Shown here: piece after piece, positions 1-8,301 of the stretch
Position numbering within the stretch: position 1 is the stretch's first letter
Layout of the letters: each line of letters begins with the position of its first letter
NCBI RefSeq assembly: GCF_024362485.1
Contig: NZ_CP101456.1
Location: forward strand, 2,976,001 to 3,040,000
DNA from: Natronobeatus ordinarius
GTDB lineage: Archaea; Halobacteriota; Halobacteria; Halobacteriales; Natrialbaceae
Reading direction: 5' to 3'
DNA: 64,000 nt
Translations under genes and position numbers: made by a program
The notes under the pieces: model-generated
Databases searched by the model: none
Told to the model about the DNA's origin: nothing
Seen by the model: only the letters and a program-made list of their open reading frames with translations

Positions 1-180
1 CCGACCAACGGCGGCGCGCGCGTCACCGGCGGCCTCTCCGTCGAGACGTTCCTCCGCTCGACCACCGTCCAGCGGCTCTCCGAGGACGGCCTCGGCGACC
101 TCGCCGACACGATCACGACGCTCGCCGAGGCCGAAGGGCTCGAGGCCCACGCCGAGAGCGTCCGGACGCGTCTCGAGTGA
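1..180 (+). CDS. hisD: Histidinol dehydrogenase, C-terminal end (partial)
   Basis: The window opens inside this gene; 59 C-terminal residues are visible before TGA at 178-180. The reading frame contains TGGLSVETFLRSTTVQRLSE followed by an LAEAEGLEAHAESVRTRL tail, which is the characteristic end of histidinol dehydrogenase, the zinc enzyme that makes the last two oxidations of histidine synthesis in the cytoplasm. The catalytic and NAD-binding parts lie outside the window. The call rests on the tail only, but the GLSVETFLR...AEGL.AHA pattern is distinctive. Confidence 0.85.
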   Translation, partial: PTNGGARVTGGLSVETFLRSTTVQRLSEDGLGDLADTITTLAEAEGLEAHAESVRTRLE

Positions 181-314
181 GCACCCCCCACAGTTCCGTC
201 GTTTCCGTCGTCTCGTCTGGCTCGCCCGTCCCAAACGTCCCGAACGGTTCTCGGCTCCGCGTCGGTGGGCTGGCGATGCCAACCACTTTGTCCGGCCGAC
301 GCGAACTGGCTCCC

Positions 315-626
315 ATGTCTGAGCTTGAACCAGACGTGCTCCTGCCCAGCGACCGAATGCGCAGCCAGGCACTCGAGGGCGACGTCACCCAGATCCACCG
401 CGGCCAGCAGTACGCCGACGAGGGCGACACGTTCACCATCGAGGGAACGACGTTCGAGGTCGTCGAGGTGACCGAGCGCACGCTCGGCGACGTGACCGAC
501 GAGGACGTCCAGGCCGAAGGCATGGCCGACCTCGAGGAGTACCGGGCTGTCCTCGAGCGCGCCCACGACCACTTCGAGTGGGACGACGACTCCGAGGTGG
601 TCTTACACCGCTTCGAGCGACGGTAG
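315..626 (+). CDS. ASCH (PUA-like) domain protein
   Basis: A 103-residue acidic protein. I chose the ATG at 315 because the longer frame from 177 begins with a low-complexity stretch that overlaps the end of hisD, and the conserved haloarchaeal sequence starts MSELEPDVLLPSDRM. The pattern TQIHRGQQYADEGDTFTIEG and the following VVEVTERTLGDVTDEDVQAEG fit the ASCH fold, a PUA-like beta-barrel thought to bind RNA. The substrate is unknown. It follows hisD by 134 bases in the same direction, so it may be co-transcribed or have its own promoter. Family is fairly sure; function is not. Confidence 0.75.
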   Translation: MSELEPDVLLPSDRMRSQALEGDVTQIHRGQQYADEGDTFTIEGTTFEVVEVTERTLGDVTDEDVQAEGMADLEEYRAVLERAHDHFEWDDDSEVVLHRFERR

Positions 627-739
627 CCGAGGCGCCAGCCACGACACACCGGCTCGACGATGACGAGGCGATTCCCGCCAGGCCCACCTGGGCATCGTCG
701 CTGCTCGAGTGTGTCACACACCGAGTGAACAGATTCACA

Positions 740-753
740 TACAGTATACTGTA
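740..753. promoter_or_regulatory. Perfect 14-bp palindrome TACAGTATACTGTA
   Basis: The sequence TACAGTATACTGTA equals its own reverse complement and sits in a local AT-rich patch. Such dyads are typical operator sites of dimeric archaeal regulators. No gene starts close by, so its target is unclear. The symmetry is seen directly; the operator role is inference. Confidence 0.4.
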
Positions 754-990
754 CGGAGAGGCATTCACTGGTACAGTTCGTAGTGATCGAGTGCTCGTTC
801 GAAGAGGGCTGGTATAAACGATCTGGAGCACAAATTCGTCCGATCCGCGTCTGGACGCCGATCTACATTCAATTCGAGGTGGCTCAGCCGTCCTTGAGCC
901 AGATACCGGCTCGGTAGCAATTTTTTCACCTTGTGACACCGAATATCAACCAATCATACAAACCATCTAGTTGCCGATCTATCTGCATAA

Positions 991-1004
991 CTAACTTAAG
1001 TTAG
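991..1004. promoter_or_regulatory. Perfect 14-bp palindrome CTAACTTAAGTTAG
   Basis: CTAACTTAAGTTAG is a perfect dyad in an AT-rich patch. It could be an operator or a TATA-containing site, but no gene follows within 400 bases. Confidence 0.4.
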
Positions 1005-1065
1005 ACATGTCTTCGAGAGAGACACTGTCGTTCCGAGTCGTCGACCCATGTGGCCGTCGGCAACG

Positions 1066-1099
1066 CTCATCGACAGGCGATTCTCATCGGCAGGCGATT
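1066..1099 (+). repeat. 17-bp tandem duplication
   Basis: Two adjacent 17-bp units, CTCATCGACAGGCGATT and CTCATCGGCAGGCGATT, differ at one base. They lie in gene-free DNA. About 30 bases further on, TTACAA (1131-1136) and TTGTAA (1145-1150) form a short inverted repeat. Confidence 0.6.
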
Positions 1100-1306
1100 C
1101 GAATCCATTGTGCGAGAGGTAGACACACTATTACAACAATAGGATTGTAACGAAATCGAGTACGGAGGCCGTTCGCAGCAGGCGAACGAGGGTGAGAGAA
1201 CCGGCGACCGCACGAGCGTCCTGGCTCGCCAGCTAACGGCCAGGTGCTGGGTACGACCGGGACGTATCGCACTCGGTCGCCGGCATTGCACGCTCGCTCG
1301 TGACCC

Positions 1307-1335
1307 AGCGGCCAGCAGCGTCCGTGCTGGCCGCT
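1307..1335. terminator. GC-rich hairpin, 11-bp stem
   Basis: AGCGGCCAGCA and TGCTGGCCGCT pair perfectly around a 7-base loop. The hairpin lies about 90 bases past the stop of the IclR gene, which reads leftward, so it may end or stabilise that transcript. There is no T tract, so a terminator role is tentative. Confidence 0.35.
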
Positions 1336-1393
1336 CGAGTGCACAGTGAGTACCTCGTTTCCAGGAGTATTGTCGCCGTCGGTGCTGTGCCGT

Positions 1394-1412
1394 CGGCGAA
1401 AAACGCCGTTTT
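1394..1412 (-). terminator. Possible terminator after the IclR gene
   Basis: CGGCG (1394-1398) and CGCCG (1404-1408) form a short stem around AAAAA, followed by TTTT at 1409-1412. Read on the minus strand this gives a five-T run just 14-32 bases past the IclR stop, consistent with archaeal T-rich termination. Confidence 0.4.
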
Positions 1413-1425
1413 CCGCTGGCGAACG

Positions 1426-2187
1426 CTACACGTGGGCCATGTTGATCTCGATCTCGTTGGCGATGCCGAGCAGCAGGTTGGGCACCTCCTCGTCGAAGCG
1501 GTTCCCGCGGAGTCGCTTGGCCGGCGCCGAGAGACTCAGCGAGCCGATCGCAACGTCTCGCTCGTTGGTGATCGGAACGCCGACGGCGTGGAGGCCGGGG
1601 ATCGACTCCTCGCGGTTCTGTGCGAACCCTCGCTCGCGGATCTCCGCGAGTTCGTTCCGGAGCTCGTCGGGATCGGTGATGGTGTCTTCGGTGCGGGCGG
1701 GGAGCCCGTAGCGGTCGACGATTTCGTCGATCCGTTCTTCGGGGAGGTACGCGAGGATCGCCTTCCCCGCGGCGAGCTGGTGGAGGTAGTTGAGCTGGCC
1801 GGTCCGGGCGTACGTCCGCACCGATCGCTTCCCCGAGGCCACGTAGAGGTGGATTCCCCGGCCGTGTTCCTCGGCGAGGATCCAGACTTTCTCCCCCGTC
1901 TGCTCGGCGAGTTCGTCGACCTTCGGCCGGCCGACCTGGTAGAGGGTGTCCTGCTCTCGAGCGTAGTTGCCGAGATCGAGAAACCGGAGCGCGACGTGAA
2001 ACGTATCGCCGTCGCGAGTGACGTATCCCGCCGCGTACAACGTCGCGAGGTGGCTGTGAACGGTGCTCTTCGCCAGGTCGAGCGCCGACGCCAGCTCCGA
2101 GACGCCGGCACCGTCGGCCTCCTTCAGGTGTTCGACGATCTCGAACGCCGTCTCGACCGACTGGATCGTGCGTGCGTCCTCGTTCAT
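1426..2187 (-). CDS. IclR family transcriptional regulator
   Basis: A 253-residue regulator. The ATG at 2187 begins MNEDARTIQSVETAFEIVEHL, the usual start of haloarchaeal IclR proteins; extending upstream adds low-quality sequence. Residues about 10-65 form the winged helix-turn-helix (ASALDLAKSTVHSHLATLYAAG). The rest is the effector-binding domain, with GKAILAYLPEERID and the C-terminal PITNERDVAIGSLSLSAPAKR motif. IclR proteins sense small catabolites. It lies next to the VOC gene and the EthD/ThDP/epimerase unit, so it may control them; that is inference. It is convergent with nothing and followed by the possible terminator at 1394-1412. Confidence 0.9.
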   Translation of the reverse strand: MNEDARTIQSVETAFEIVEHLKEADGAGVSELASALDLAKSTVHSHLATLYAAGYVTRDGDTFHVALRFLDLGNYAREQDTLYQVGRPKVDELAEQTGEKVWILAEEHGRGIHLYVASGKRSVRTYARTGQLNYLHQLAAGKAILAYLPEERIDEIVDRYGLPARTEDTITDPDELRNELAEIRERGFAQNREESIPGLHAVGVPITNERDVAIGSLSLSAPAKRLRGNRFDEEVPNLLLGIANEIEINMAHV

Positions 2188-2290
2188 CGTCAATACACAG
2201 GAATAGCGATCATTTAGGTGTTTTGAAGAGCCGAACGACGCCGACTGCGCGAACGAACCCGATCGGCGCGGCGGCCGTCGAGTCGACAGT

Positions 2291-2758
2291 TCAGAGCGAC
2301 TCGCCGCCGACGAACAGCCGGCAGCCAGCCTCACGGGCCTCGGCGTAGCCGTCGTAGTACTCCATCAGCTGGAAGAGGACACCCGTCGGGTTCGTCGGCG
2401 AGACGAACGCCTCCCCCCAGTGCTCGAACTCCTGGTGACCGGTGATGTGGACGTCTCTGGCCTCGAGCGCCTCGATCGCCGCGTCGAGGTCGGCCACCTC
2501 GAGCGTGACGTGGTGGAGGCCGGGGCCGTTCTCGGCGAGGAAGTCGGTGAGAAAGGAGTCGGAGTCGCCCCGGGGGGCGATCAGCTCGAGGCGGGAGGCG
2601 TCGCCGAGGACGTACGTCGCCCAGGTGAAGTCGCCGTACAGGCTCGGTTCCTCGTGGATCTTCTCACAGCCGAGGGCGTAAAGCAGGGGTTCGGCCTCGG
2701 GAATCGACTCGACGGCGATACCGGCGTGATCGACGCGCATCGGGGGCAGTTCGGACAT
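2291..2758 (-). CDS. VOC family protein, methylmalonyl-CoA epimerase-like
   Basis: A 155-residue vicinal-oxygen-chelate protein starting at ATG 2758 (MSELPPMRVDHAGIAV). Two beta-alpha-beta modules are visible: VDHAGIAVESIPEAEPLLYA at the start and GLHHVTLEVADLDAAIEALE in the middle. Likely metal ligands are His11, the His in GLHHVTLE and the Glu in GVLFQLMEY. The layout is that of methylmalonyl-CoA epimerase, but the neighbours (EthD, ThDP enzyme, NAD epimerase) suggest another CoA or keto-acid substrate. It is divergent from the EthD gene across 124 bases, a probable shared regulatory region for the nearby IclR. Substrate is uncertain. Confidence 0.8.
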   Translation of the reverse strand: MSELPPMRVDHAGIAVESIPEAEPLLYALGCEKIHEEPSLYGDFTWATYVLGDASRLELIAPRGDSDSFLTDFLAENGPGLHHVTLEVADLDAAIEALEARDVHITGHQEFEHWGEAFVSPTNPTGVLFQLMEYYDGYAEAREAGCRLFVGGESL

Positions 2759-2882
2759 ACGCTCGAGACCGTGGGCTCGCCACATAGTCGTTTGGGAGCC
2801 GGTAGACGGGGAGTGACTGTCGCCGGCAACCGTCGCAGGACACCGATAGAACAAAGTCACCGACTCCCGACGGTTGAGATGT

Positions 2883-3206
2883 ATGATAACGATGGTAGAG
2901 CTACTCGTCCGAGGGGACGGGTACAGCCACGAGGAGTTCGTCGAGCGCTGGCAGGGCGACCACGCCGAGATCGCGCGTGAACTGCCTGGACTGAAGCGAT
3001 ACAGCACGTCGGTGCCGACGAACCCCGACGACGTCGAGTACGACGGCGTCCTGCAGCTCACCTTCGAGAGCGAGGCGGCGATGAACGAGGCGTGGGCCTC
3101 CGAAGTCGGCGAGGAAGTCATGGCCGACGCCGCCGAATTCCTCGAGATCGGCGCGGGGCCGCGCATGGTCGTCGAGGACACGATCCACGTCGACGTCGAC
3201 GAATGA
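2883..3206 (+). CDS. EthD family protein
   Basis: A 107-residue protein. I prefer ATG 2883 (MITMVELLVRGDGYSHEEF) over the TTG nine bases upstream. The LLVR.DG.SHEEFVERW start and the middle ELPGLKRYSTSVP strand match the EthD dimeric alpha-beta barrel, a fold shared with muconolactone isomerase and often found in degradation operons. No catalytic residue can be assigned with certainty. Its last codon overlaps the ATG of the ThDP enzyme by four bases (ATGA), so the two are translationally coupled. A double-length relative lies at 34734-35456. Confidence 0.8.
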   Translation: MITMVELLVRGDGYSHEEFVERWQGDHAEIARELPGLKRYSTSVPTNPDDVEYDGVLQLTFESEAAMNEAWASEVGEEVMADAAEFLEIGAGPRMVVEDTIHVDVDE

Positions 3207-4900
3207 CGGGGACGGCAGACGCGCTCGTCGAGACGCTCGAGGAACTGGGCGTCGAGTACGTCTTCGGCTACCCCGGCGGGCGGGCCATCGAACTGCTCGA
3301 TCACGTTCCGGAGTCCGAGGTCGAACTCGTCCGTCCGCGCGACGAGCGCGAGGCGAGTGTCATGGCGGAGATGTACGGTCGACTCACCGGCCAGCCAGGC
3401 GTCCTGACCGGGCAAGGGCCGTGGATCGGTAGCCTCGGCATGATGGGGCAGATGGAAGCACGGCTCTCTTCCTCGCCGCTGGTCACACTCACGGAGGCCT
3501 CCGAACGCGGCGAGTACTCGACGCTCGCGCCGTACCAGCAGGCCCGCGGCGACTACGGCGGCTTCAGTCTCCCGAAGATCCTCGACGGCGTGACGAAGGA
3601 GTGGTGGTTCCCCCGGACGCCGACCGAGACGCTTCGTAGCGTGCAGCTGGCGTTCAAGCACGCCGAAGCTGGCCGGCCCGGCCCGACGGCGGTGATCCTC
3701 GACGGCGACGCGATCAACGCCGACGTCCCCGAAGAGTCCACCCCGCCCACGTGGGACGCACGGGAACAGACGCGGACGTGGGACGCCGCACCGACGAGCG
3801 AGGACGTCGCGGCGGCGGTCGAGGCGCTCGAGGCCGCCGACCGACCCGTGATCGTCTCGGGTAACGGCGTCCACGCGGCGCAGGCGTACGACGAACTCGC
3901 GGCCGTCGCGGAGGCGTACGACTGCGTCGTGGCGACCTCCTATCTGGGCAAGTCGACTTACCCCGAGACGGACGAGCGAGCGGCGGGCGTCATCGGCTCG
4001 TTCGGCCACGAGGGAGCCAATCGCGTCGTCAGCGAGGCCGACACCATCCTGGTCGTCGGCTGTCGCATGAACCCGATGGACACCAACTGGCAGGCCCCCG
4101 AGTTCATCCGTCCCGACGAGCAGACGATCATCCACGCCGACATCGACACCCGCAACGCCGGCTGGGTCTACCCTGCCGACGTCGGGCTGATCGGCGACGC
4201 GAAACAGAGCCTCGCCGCACTCGCCGACGCGGGCGAGGCGTCGAACGGCTGGGCGCTCGAGCGGGCGGCCGAGGCCCGCGAGTGGTTCACCGCGCCCGAG
4301 TGCGAGGACGACTCGGCGCCCATCAAGCCCCAGCGGGCGGCCAAGGAGATTCAGCAGGTCGTCGACGAGGACACCATCGTCACCGCCGACTCGGGCAACA
4401 ACCGCTTCTGGCTGCTCTACTACCTCCAGACGCCGGCCGTTCGTACCTACTTCGGCAGCGGCGGCGTCGGCGGCATGGGCTGGGCCAACCCGGCCGCGGT
4501 GTCGGCGGCCCTGACGACGGAGAAGGACGTCATCGCAGTCGCCGGCGACGGCGGCTTCACGATGACGATGACGTCGGTCGAGACGGCCGTCGAGTACGGC
4601 GTCGCCCCGACGTTCGTCGTCCTCAACGACACGAGCCTCGGGATGGTCCGCCAGATGCAACACGAGGATGACGACATCGCGGGCGTCGAGTTCCACGACA
4701 CCGACTTCGTGAAGGCCGCCGAGGCGTTCGGTGCGACTGGCGTGCGCGTCACCGAACCCGAGGACTTCGCTGACGCCTTGCTCGAGGCCAAGGCCGCCGA
4801 CGTCCCGTACGTCATCGACGTCCGGATCGACCGCGAGGAGGACATGGCCGAGACGCTCTCCTCCTCGTTCTACGAGACGGTCGGCGGGTTGCACGAGTGA
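3203..4900 (+). CDS. Thiamine-diphosphate enzyme, acetolactate synthase-like
   Basis: A 565-residue enzyme starting at ATG 3203, overlapping the EthD stop. The three-domain ThDP layout is clear: an N-terminal PYR domain (LGVEYVFGYPGGRAIELL), with Glu48 in RDEREASVMAE where the catalytic glutamate sits; a central domain with the VIVSGNGVHAAQAYDEL stretch; and a C-terminal PP domain with GDGG at 448-451 and Asn475, the ThDP/Mg motif. It most resembles acetolactate synthase large subunits, but no regulatory subunit is nearby. Genes in the same unit are EthD (before) and an NAD epimerase (after), so it is probably a catabolic 2-keto-acid decarboxylase or ligase. The exact reaction cannot be read from the sequence. 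Confidence 0.85.
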   Translation: MTGTADALVETLEELGVEYVFGYPGGRAIELLDHVPESEVELVRPRDEREASVMAEMYGRLTGQPGVLTGQGPWIGSLGMMGQMEARLSSSPLVTLTEASERGEYSTLAPYQQARGDYGGFSLPKILDGVTKEWWFPRTPTETLRSVQLAFKHAEAGRPGPTAVILDGDAINADVPEESTPPTWDAREQTRTWDAAPTSEDVAAAVEALEAADRPVIVSGNGVHAAQAYDELAAVAEAYDCVVATSYLGKSTYPETDERAAGVIGSFGHEGANRVVSEADTILVVGCRMNPMDTNWQAPEFIRPDEQTIIHADIDTRNAGWVYPADVGLIGDAKQSLAALADAGEASNGWALERAAEAREWFTAPECEDDSAPIKPQRAAKEIQQVVDEDTIVTADSGNNRFWLLYYLQTPAVRTYFGSGGVGGMGWANPAAVSAALTTEKDVIAVAGDGGFTMTMTSVETAVEYGVAPTFVVLNDTSLGMVRQMQHEDDDIAGVEFHDTDFVKAAEAFGATGVRVTEPEDFADALLEAKAADVPYVIDVRIDREEDMAETLSSSFYETVGGLHE

Positions 4901-4958
4901 GGCATCGAACGGGACGAACCGCAGGAAATATCACACACCAAACGGATACGATTCAAAC

Positions 4959-5921
4959 ATGAGTGACGAAACGGTACTGGTAACGGGTGGAACCGGCTTC
5001 ATCGGGTCCTACGTGGTACAGGATCTGCTCGAACAGGGCCACGACGCGGTGGCCTACGACCTCTCGACGGACACGTCGATCCTCGAGGAACTCGGCGTCG
5101 CCGAGGAGACCGAGGTGTGGCGTGGCGACGTCTCCGATCCGACCGACGTGATTCGGGCGGTCAAGGAGACGGGATCGACCCGCATCATCCACCTCGCGGC
5201 GCTGCTGACGACGACGGCGCGCGAACAGCCCCGGCTGGCCGCGAAGGTAAACATTCTGGGGACGAACAACGTCTTCGAGGCCGCCCGGACGCTCGACGAT
5301 CAGGTCGAGCGCGTCGCGTGGGCGTCCTCGGCGGCCGTCTACGCCCCACCGAAAAACTACGACGCCGAGTGGGTCGACGAGACCGAACTCGTCTACCCCG
5401 ACACGCTCTACGGCGCGAACAAGGAGTACAACGAACATCAGGCCCGAGTCTACCACGAGGACTACGGCCTGGACCACGTCGGCCTGCGCCCGACGGTCGC
5501 CTACGGTCCCTACCGCGAGACTGGTGGCTCGGCGTTCCTCGCGAACATCATCGAGAAACCCGCCCTCGGCGAGTCTTACAGCGTCGAGTACGGCGACCAG
5601 TACGTCGACTGGCAACACGTCGAGGACATCGCCCAGGCGTTCCGCAAGGCCGCGTTCGTGCCCGAAGCGGATCTCACCCAGCGGATCTACAACGTCCGCG
5701 GCGTGCTCGCGACGGTCCGCGAGGCCGCCGAGACGGTCGAGTCGATCGTCCCCGACGCCGACATCGAGGTTTCAGACGAGGGCGAACTCCCCTGGACCCA
5801 GAACCTCGACATGACCAAAGCCCAGGAGGATCTAGGCTACGACGTCGAGTACGACCTCGAGTCCGGCTTCCGCAAGTACATCAACGTGCTCCGGGAAGAC
5901 GCGGGCCTCGATCCCGTCTGA
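4959..5921 (+). CDS. NAD-dependent epimerase/dehydratase family protein
   Basis: A 320-residue extended short-chain dehydrogenase starting at ATG 4959 (MSDETVLVTGGTGFIGSYVV). The GGTGFIG loop binds NAD(P). A Ser in WASSAAVYAP and the Tyr-x-x-x-Lys pair in LYGANKEYNE form the catalytic centre. Members convert nucleotide sugars or act as dehydrogenases on other substrates; this copy sits with catabolic genes, not sugar-transfer genes. It follows the ThDP enzyme by 58 bases in the same direction and probably belongs to the same unit. Confidence 0.85.
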   Translation: MSDETVLVTGGTGFIGSYVVQDLLEQGHDAVAYDLSTDTSILEELGVAEETEVWRGDVSDPTDVIRAVKETGSTRIIHLAALLTTTAREQPRLAAKVNILGTNNVFEAARTLDDQVERVAWASSAAVYAPPKNYDAEWVDETELVYPDTLYGANKEYNEHQARVYHEDYGLDHVGLRPTVAYGPYRETGGSAFLANIIEKPALGESYSVEYGDQYVDWQHVEDIAQAFRKAAFVPEADLTQRIYNVRGVLATVREAAETVESIVPDADIEVSDEGELPWTQNLDMTKAQEDLGYDVEYDLESGFRKYINVLREDAGLDPV

Positions 5922-5987
5922 AGCGGGGATCCGACCCGGTCTCGGACAGAACGCTTTTTTGCGCCGACGGTGGATCGACCGCTCGAG

Positions 5988-6140
5988 ATGGACGAAACGG
6001 CGACGGTCGGCGGGCTGGTGGCGGTGTTCGGAGTCACGCTGTTCGTCGCCTACCGACTCGAGGATCCCGTACTCTGGGTCCTGTGGGGTGCGTCGATGGT
6101 CGTCCTCAACGGCGCCGCGCTGATCGCCATGAACCGGTAG
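5988..6140 (+). CDS. Small two-helix membrane protein (50 aa)
   Basis: A short open frame, MDETATVGGLVAVFG... to ...LIAMNR, with ATG at 5988 and TAG at 6138. It encodes two hydrophobic segments (about residues 7-20 and 27-46) separated by a charged turn with RLED, a typical small haloarchaeal membrane protein. The codon third positions are GC-rich as in real genes here. Function is unknown. It lies between the epimerase and the amine oxidase and is followed directly by a degenerate 40-bp duplication that includes its last codons. Confidence 0.6.
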   Translation: MDETATVGGLVAVFGVTLFVAYRLEDPVLWVLWGASMVVLNGAALIAMNR

Positions 6141-6207
6141 CGCGCCGCGTCGCTCCCGGCGAATCGTCATGAATCGGTAGCGTGCCGTGCCGATTCCGGC
6201 GAATCGA
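6128..6207 (+). repeat. Degenerate 40-bp tandem duplication
   Basis: CATGAACCGGTAGCGCGCCG at 6128 is repeated with changes 40 bases later (CATGAATCGGTAGCGTGCCG), and CCGGCGAATCG recurs in each unit. The first unit includes the last four codons and stop of the small membrane protein, so the duplication copied the 3' end of that gene. Confidence 0.6.
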
Positions 6208-6232
6208 TATCAGCTGCGTCGGACCGAGCGAA

Positions 6233-6242
6233 CTTATTTATC
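6233..6242 (+). promoter_or_regulatory. TATA box of the amine oxidase gene
   Basis: CTTATTTATC lies 23-32 bases before the ATG at 6265, the spacing of an archaeal TATA box for a leaderless transcript. Confidence 0.55.
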
Positions 6243-6264
6243 CTTGGTTGACAACATCTAGCGC

Positions 6265-8301
6265 ATGGCAGAAAGCCACACGCGAGCGATCGACCATCCG
6301 CTCGATCCGCTCACGCCGGACGAGATCGAGGCCGCCTACGAAGTGCTGACCGACGAACGCGACGTCGGCGAGGCGAGCCTCTGTATCAAGATCGAACTGG
6401 CCGAACCCGAAAAGGAGGCGCTTCGGGCCTACGACGACGGCGGGGAGCGTCCCGATCGACGGGCGCTGCTTGTGATCCGAAACAGTTCTGACGGAAAGAC
6501 GCTCGAGGCCGTCGTCTCGCTCGAGGAGGCGTCGGTCGTCTCCACCGAGGAGGTCAACGGCCAGCCGTCGATCGCCATCGAGGAGTTCATCGCCTGCGAG
6601 GAGACCGTCAAACGCAACGAGGAGTGGCAAGCCGCGCTCCACGATCGAGGAATCGAAAACACCGACCGCGCGATGGTCGACCCGTGGTCGGTCGGTCACG
6701 AGTTCGTCCCCGAGGACGTCGACCGCTCGAGGCGGCTGGCCCACGGGCTGACGTTCGTCCGACCCAGCGAGGACGACGGCGACGAGGGTTACGCCCATCC
6801 CGTCTCCGGGCTGCACACGTTCGTCGACCTCGACCGGATGGAGGTCGTGAAAGTCGTCGACTACGGCCCGCCGGATGAGGACAGTCCGATCCCACCCGAG
6901 GAGATGGCCTACCGCGAGGGCGACGTCGAGCTCCGAGACGACCTGACCGCCTACAACGTCGACCAGCCGGACGGCCCGAGCTGGAGCGTCGACGGCCACA
7001 AACTCGAGTGGCAGAACTGGCACATGCGCGTCGGCTGGACCCAGCGGGAGGGGCTGGTGCTGTACGACGTCGGCTACGAGGACGACGGCGAGGTTCGGTC
7101 GATCATCGATCGCGCTTCCTGTGCGGAGATGTCCGTCCCCTACGGCGATCAGAACATCAACGACCGGTTCAAGAACGCGATGGACGTCGGGGAGTACAAC
7201 ATCGGTCGGCTGGCGAAATCGCTGACCAACGGCTGTGACTGCCTCGGTCACATGCACTACTGGGACGCCGTGATGAACACAGCCGCCGGCGAGCCGAACG
7301 TGCTCGAGAACGCCATCTGCCTCCACGAGGAGGACAACGGGACGCTGTGGGAGCGTAGCGACTGGCGCACCGAGACCGACGAGGTGCGGAGGCGCCGCCG
7401 ACTGGTCGTCTCGTTCGTCGCCGCGGTGGGGAATTACGACTACATCTTCAACTGGTACTTCTACCAGGACGCCTCCATGGAGGTCGAGGTCCGGCTGACG
7501 GGTATCGACAGCGTCTCCGCCGTCGGACCGGACGAAGATCCGGACGGGTACGGCGAGTTGCTCGCCCCGCAGCTCAACGGCCCGATCCACCAGCACTTCT
7601 TTAACTTCCGGCTCGACATGAACGTCGACGACGGGCCGAACAGCCTCTACCGCGTCCAGAACGAGCAGGTGCCGATCGGTCCCGGTGGGCTCGACCCGAT
7701 GGGCGAGGCCGACGAGCGAACGGCCAACCCCGGCGGCCAGGCGTTCTACGCCAAGCGAGAGCAGCTCTCGAGCGAGTCGGCGGCCAAGGACCTCATCGAC
7801 CCGCTGAAGGGCCGCTACTGGCAGGTGATTAACCCGGCCGAAGAAAACTACCTCGGTAAACCGACGGGGTACAAGCTCGTTCCCGGCGGGAACGTCGAGG
7901 CCGCAATGCAGCCCGAATCGAGCGTGATGAAACGCTCCGGGTTCATCCAGTACCACCTCTGGGCGACCCCCTTCCGCGAGGACGAGCGCTTCCCCGCCGG
8001 CACCTACCCCAACCAGCACCCCGGCGGTGCGGGCCTGCCCGCGTGGACCGAGGCCGACCGGAACCTCGAGGAAGAAGACCTCGTGCTCTGGTACACCCTG
8101 GGCGTGAACCACGTCACCCGCCCGGAAGACTGGCCGATCCTCTCCGTGCAGGTGTACAGCTTCACACTCCAGCCCGTGAACTTCTTCGACGGGAGCCCGG
8201 CGATGGACGTGCCGCCACAGCACGCCATCGAAGGTCAGGACGTCCCCGGCCACGGCGACCACTGCGCGACCGACGCCGGCGCGGACGCCGACGACGACTG
8301 A
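6265..8301 (+). CDS. Copper-containing primary amine oxidase
   Basis: A 678-residue enzyme that oxidises primary amines to aldehydes with release of ammonia and hydrogen peroxide. Key residues are visible: Tyr391 in VGNYDY, the precursor of topaquinone; Asp307 in MDVGEYNIG, the catalytic base; and copper ligands His442 and His444 (HQHFFNF) and His616 (GVNHVTRPEDWPI). The C-terminal catalytic domain (about 270-660) closely follows bacterial phenylethylamine and tyramine oxidases. No signal peptide is seen, so it is probably cytoplasmic. It stands alone with its own TATA box. Its location close to phenylacetate genes suggests it supplies arylacetaldehyde. The aldehyde dehydrogenase needed next is not in the window. 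Confidence 0.95.
   Translation: MAESHTRAIDHPLDPLTPDEIEAAYEVLTDERDVGEASLCIKIELAEPEKEALRAYDDGGERPDRRALLVIRNSSDGKTLEAVVSLEEASVVSTEEVNGQPSIAIEEFIACEETVKRNEEWQAALHDRGIENTDRAMVDPWSVGHEFVPEDVDRSRRLAHGLTFVRPSEDDGDEGYAHPVSGLHTFVDLDRMEVVKVVDYGPPDEDSPIPPEEMAYREGDVELRDDLTAYNVDQPDGPSWSVDGHKLEWQNWHMRVGWTQREGLVLYDVGYEDDGEVRSIIDRASCAEMSVPYGDQNINDRFKNAMDVGEYNIGRLAKSLTNGCDCLGHMHYWDAVMNTAAGEPNVLENAICLHEEDNGTLWERSDWRTETDEVRRRRRLVVSFVAAVGNYDYIFNWYFYQDASMEVEVRLTGIDSVSAVGPDEDPDGYGELLAPQLNGPIHQHFFNFRLDMNVDDGPNSLYRVQNEQVPIGPGGLDPMGEADERTANPGGQAFYAKREQLSSESAAKDLIDPLKGRYWQVINPAEENYLGKPTGYKLVPGGNVEAAMQPESSVMKRSGFIQYHLWATPFREDERFPAGTYPNQHPGGAGLPAWTEADRNLEEEDLVLWYTLGVNHVTRPEDWPILSVQVYSFTLQPVNFFDGSPAMDVPPQHAIEGQDVPGHGDHCATDAGADADDD

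Larger units (their letters stand above)
627..1425. other. Gene-free stretch with small palindromes
   Basis: Nearly 800 bases with no convincing gene: short frames here lack haloarchaeal codon bias and known motifs. The stretch is more AT-rich than its surroundings, especially 715-770 and 940-1010. It holds two perfect 14-bp palindromes, a 17-bp tandem duplication, a small inverted repeat and two hairpins near the end of the IclR gene, listed separately. It may contain regulatory sites or decayed mobile-element remains. Confidence 0.5.

Noticed and set aside
177-314. Longer start of the ASCH gene
   Set aside because: The extra 46 residues overlap hisD by four bases and are low-complexity; the conserved region begins at 315.
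2874-2882. TTG start for the EthD gene
   Set aside because: ATG 2883 begins the family-like MITMVELLVR sequence and is a better start.
2759-4894. Long minus-strand frame continuous with the VOC gene
   Set aside because: It lies opposite the EthD and ThDP genes, is rich in Arg/Gly/Val with no motifs, and mirrors their codon bias; only the last 155 residues (2291-2758) are a real protein.
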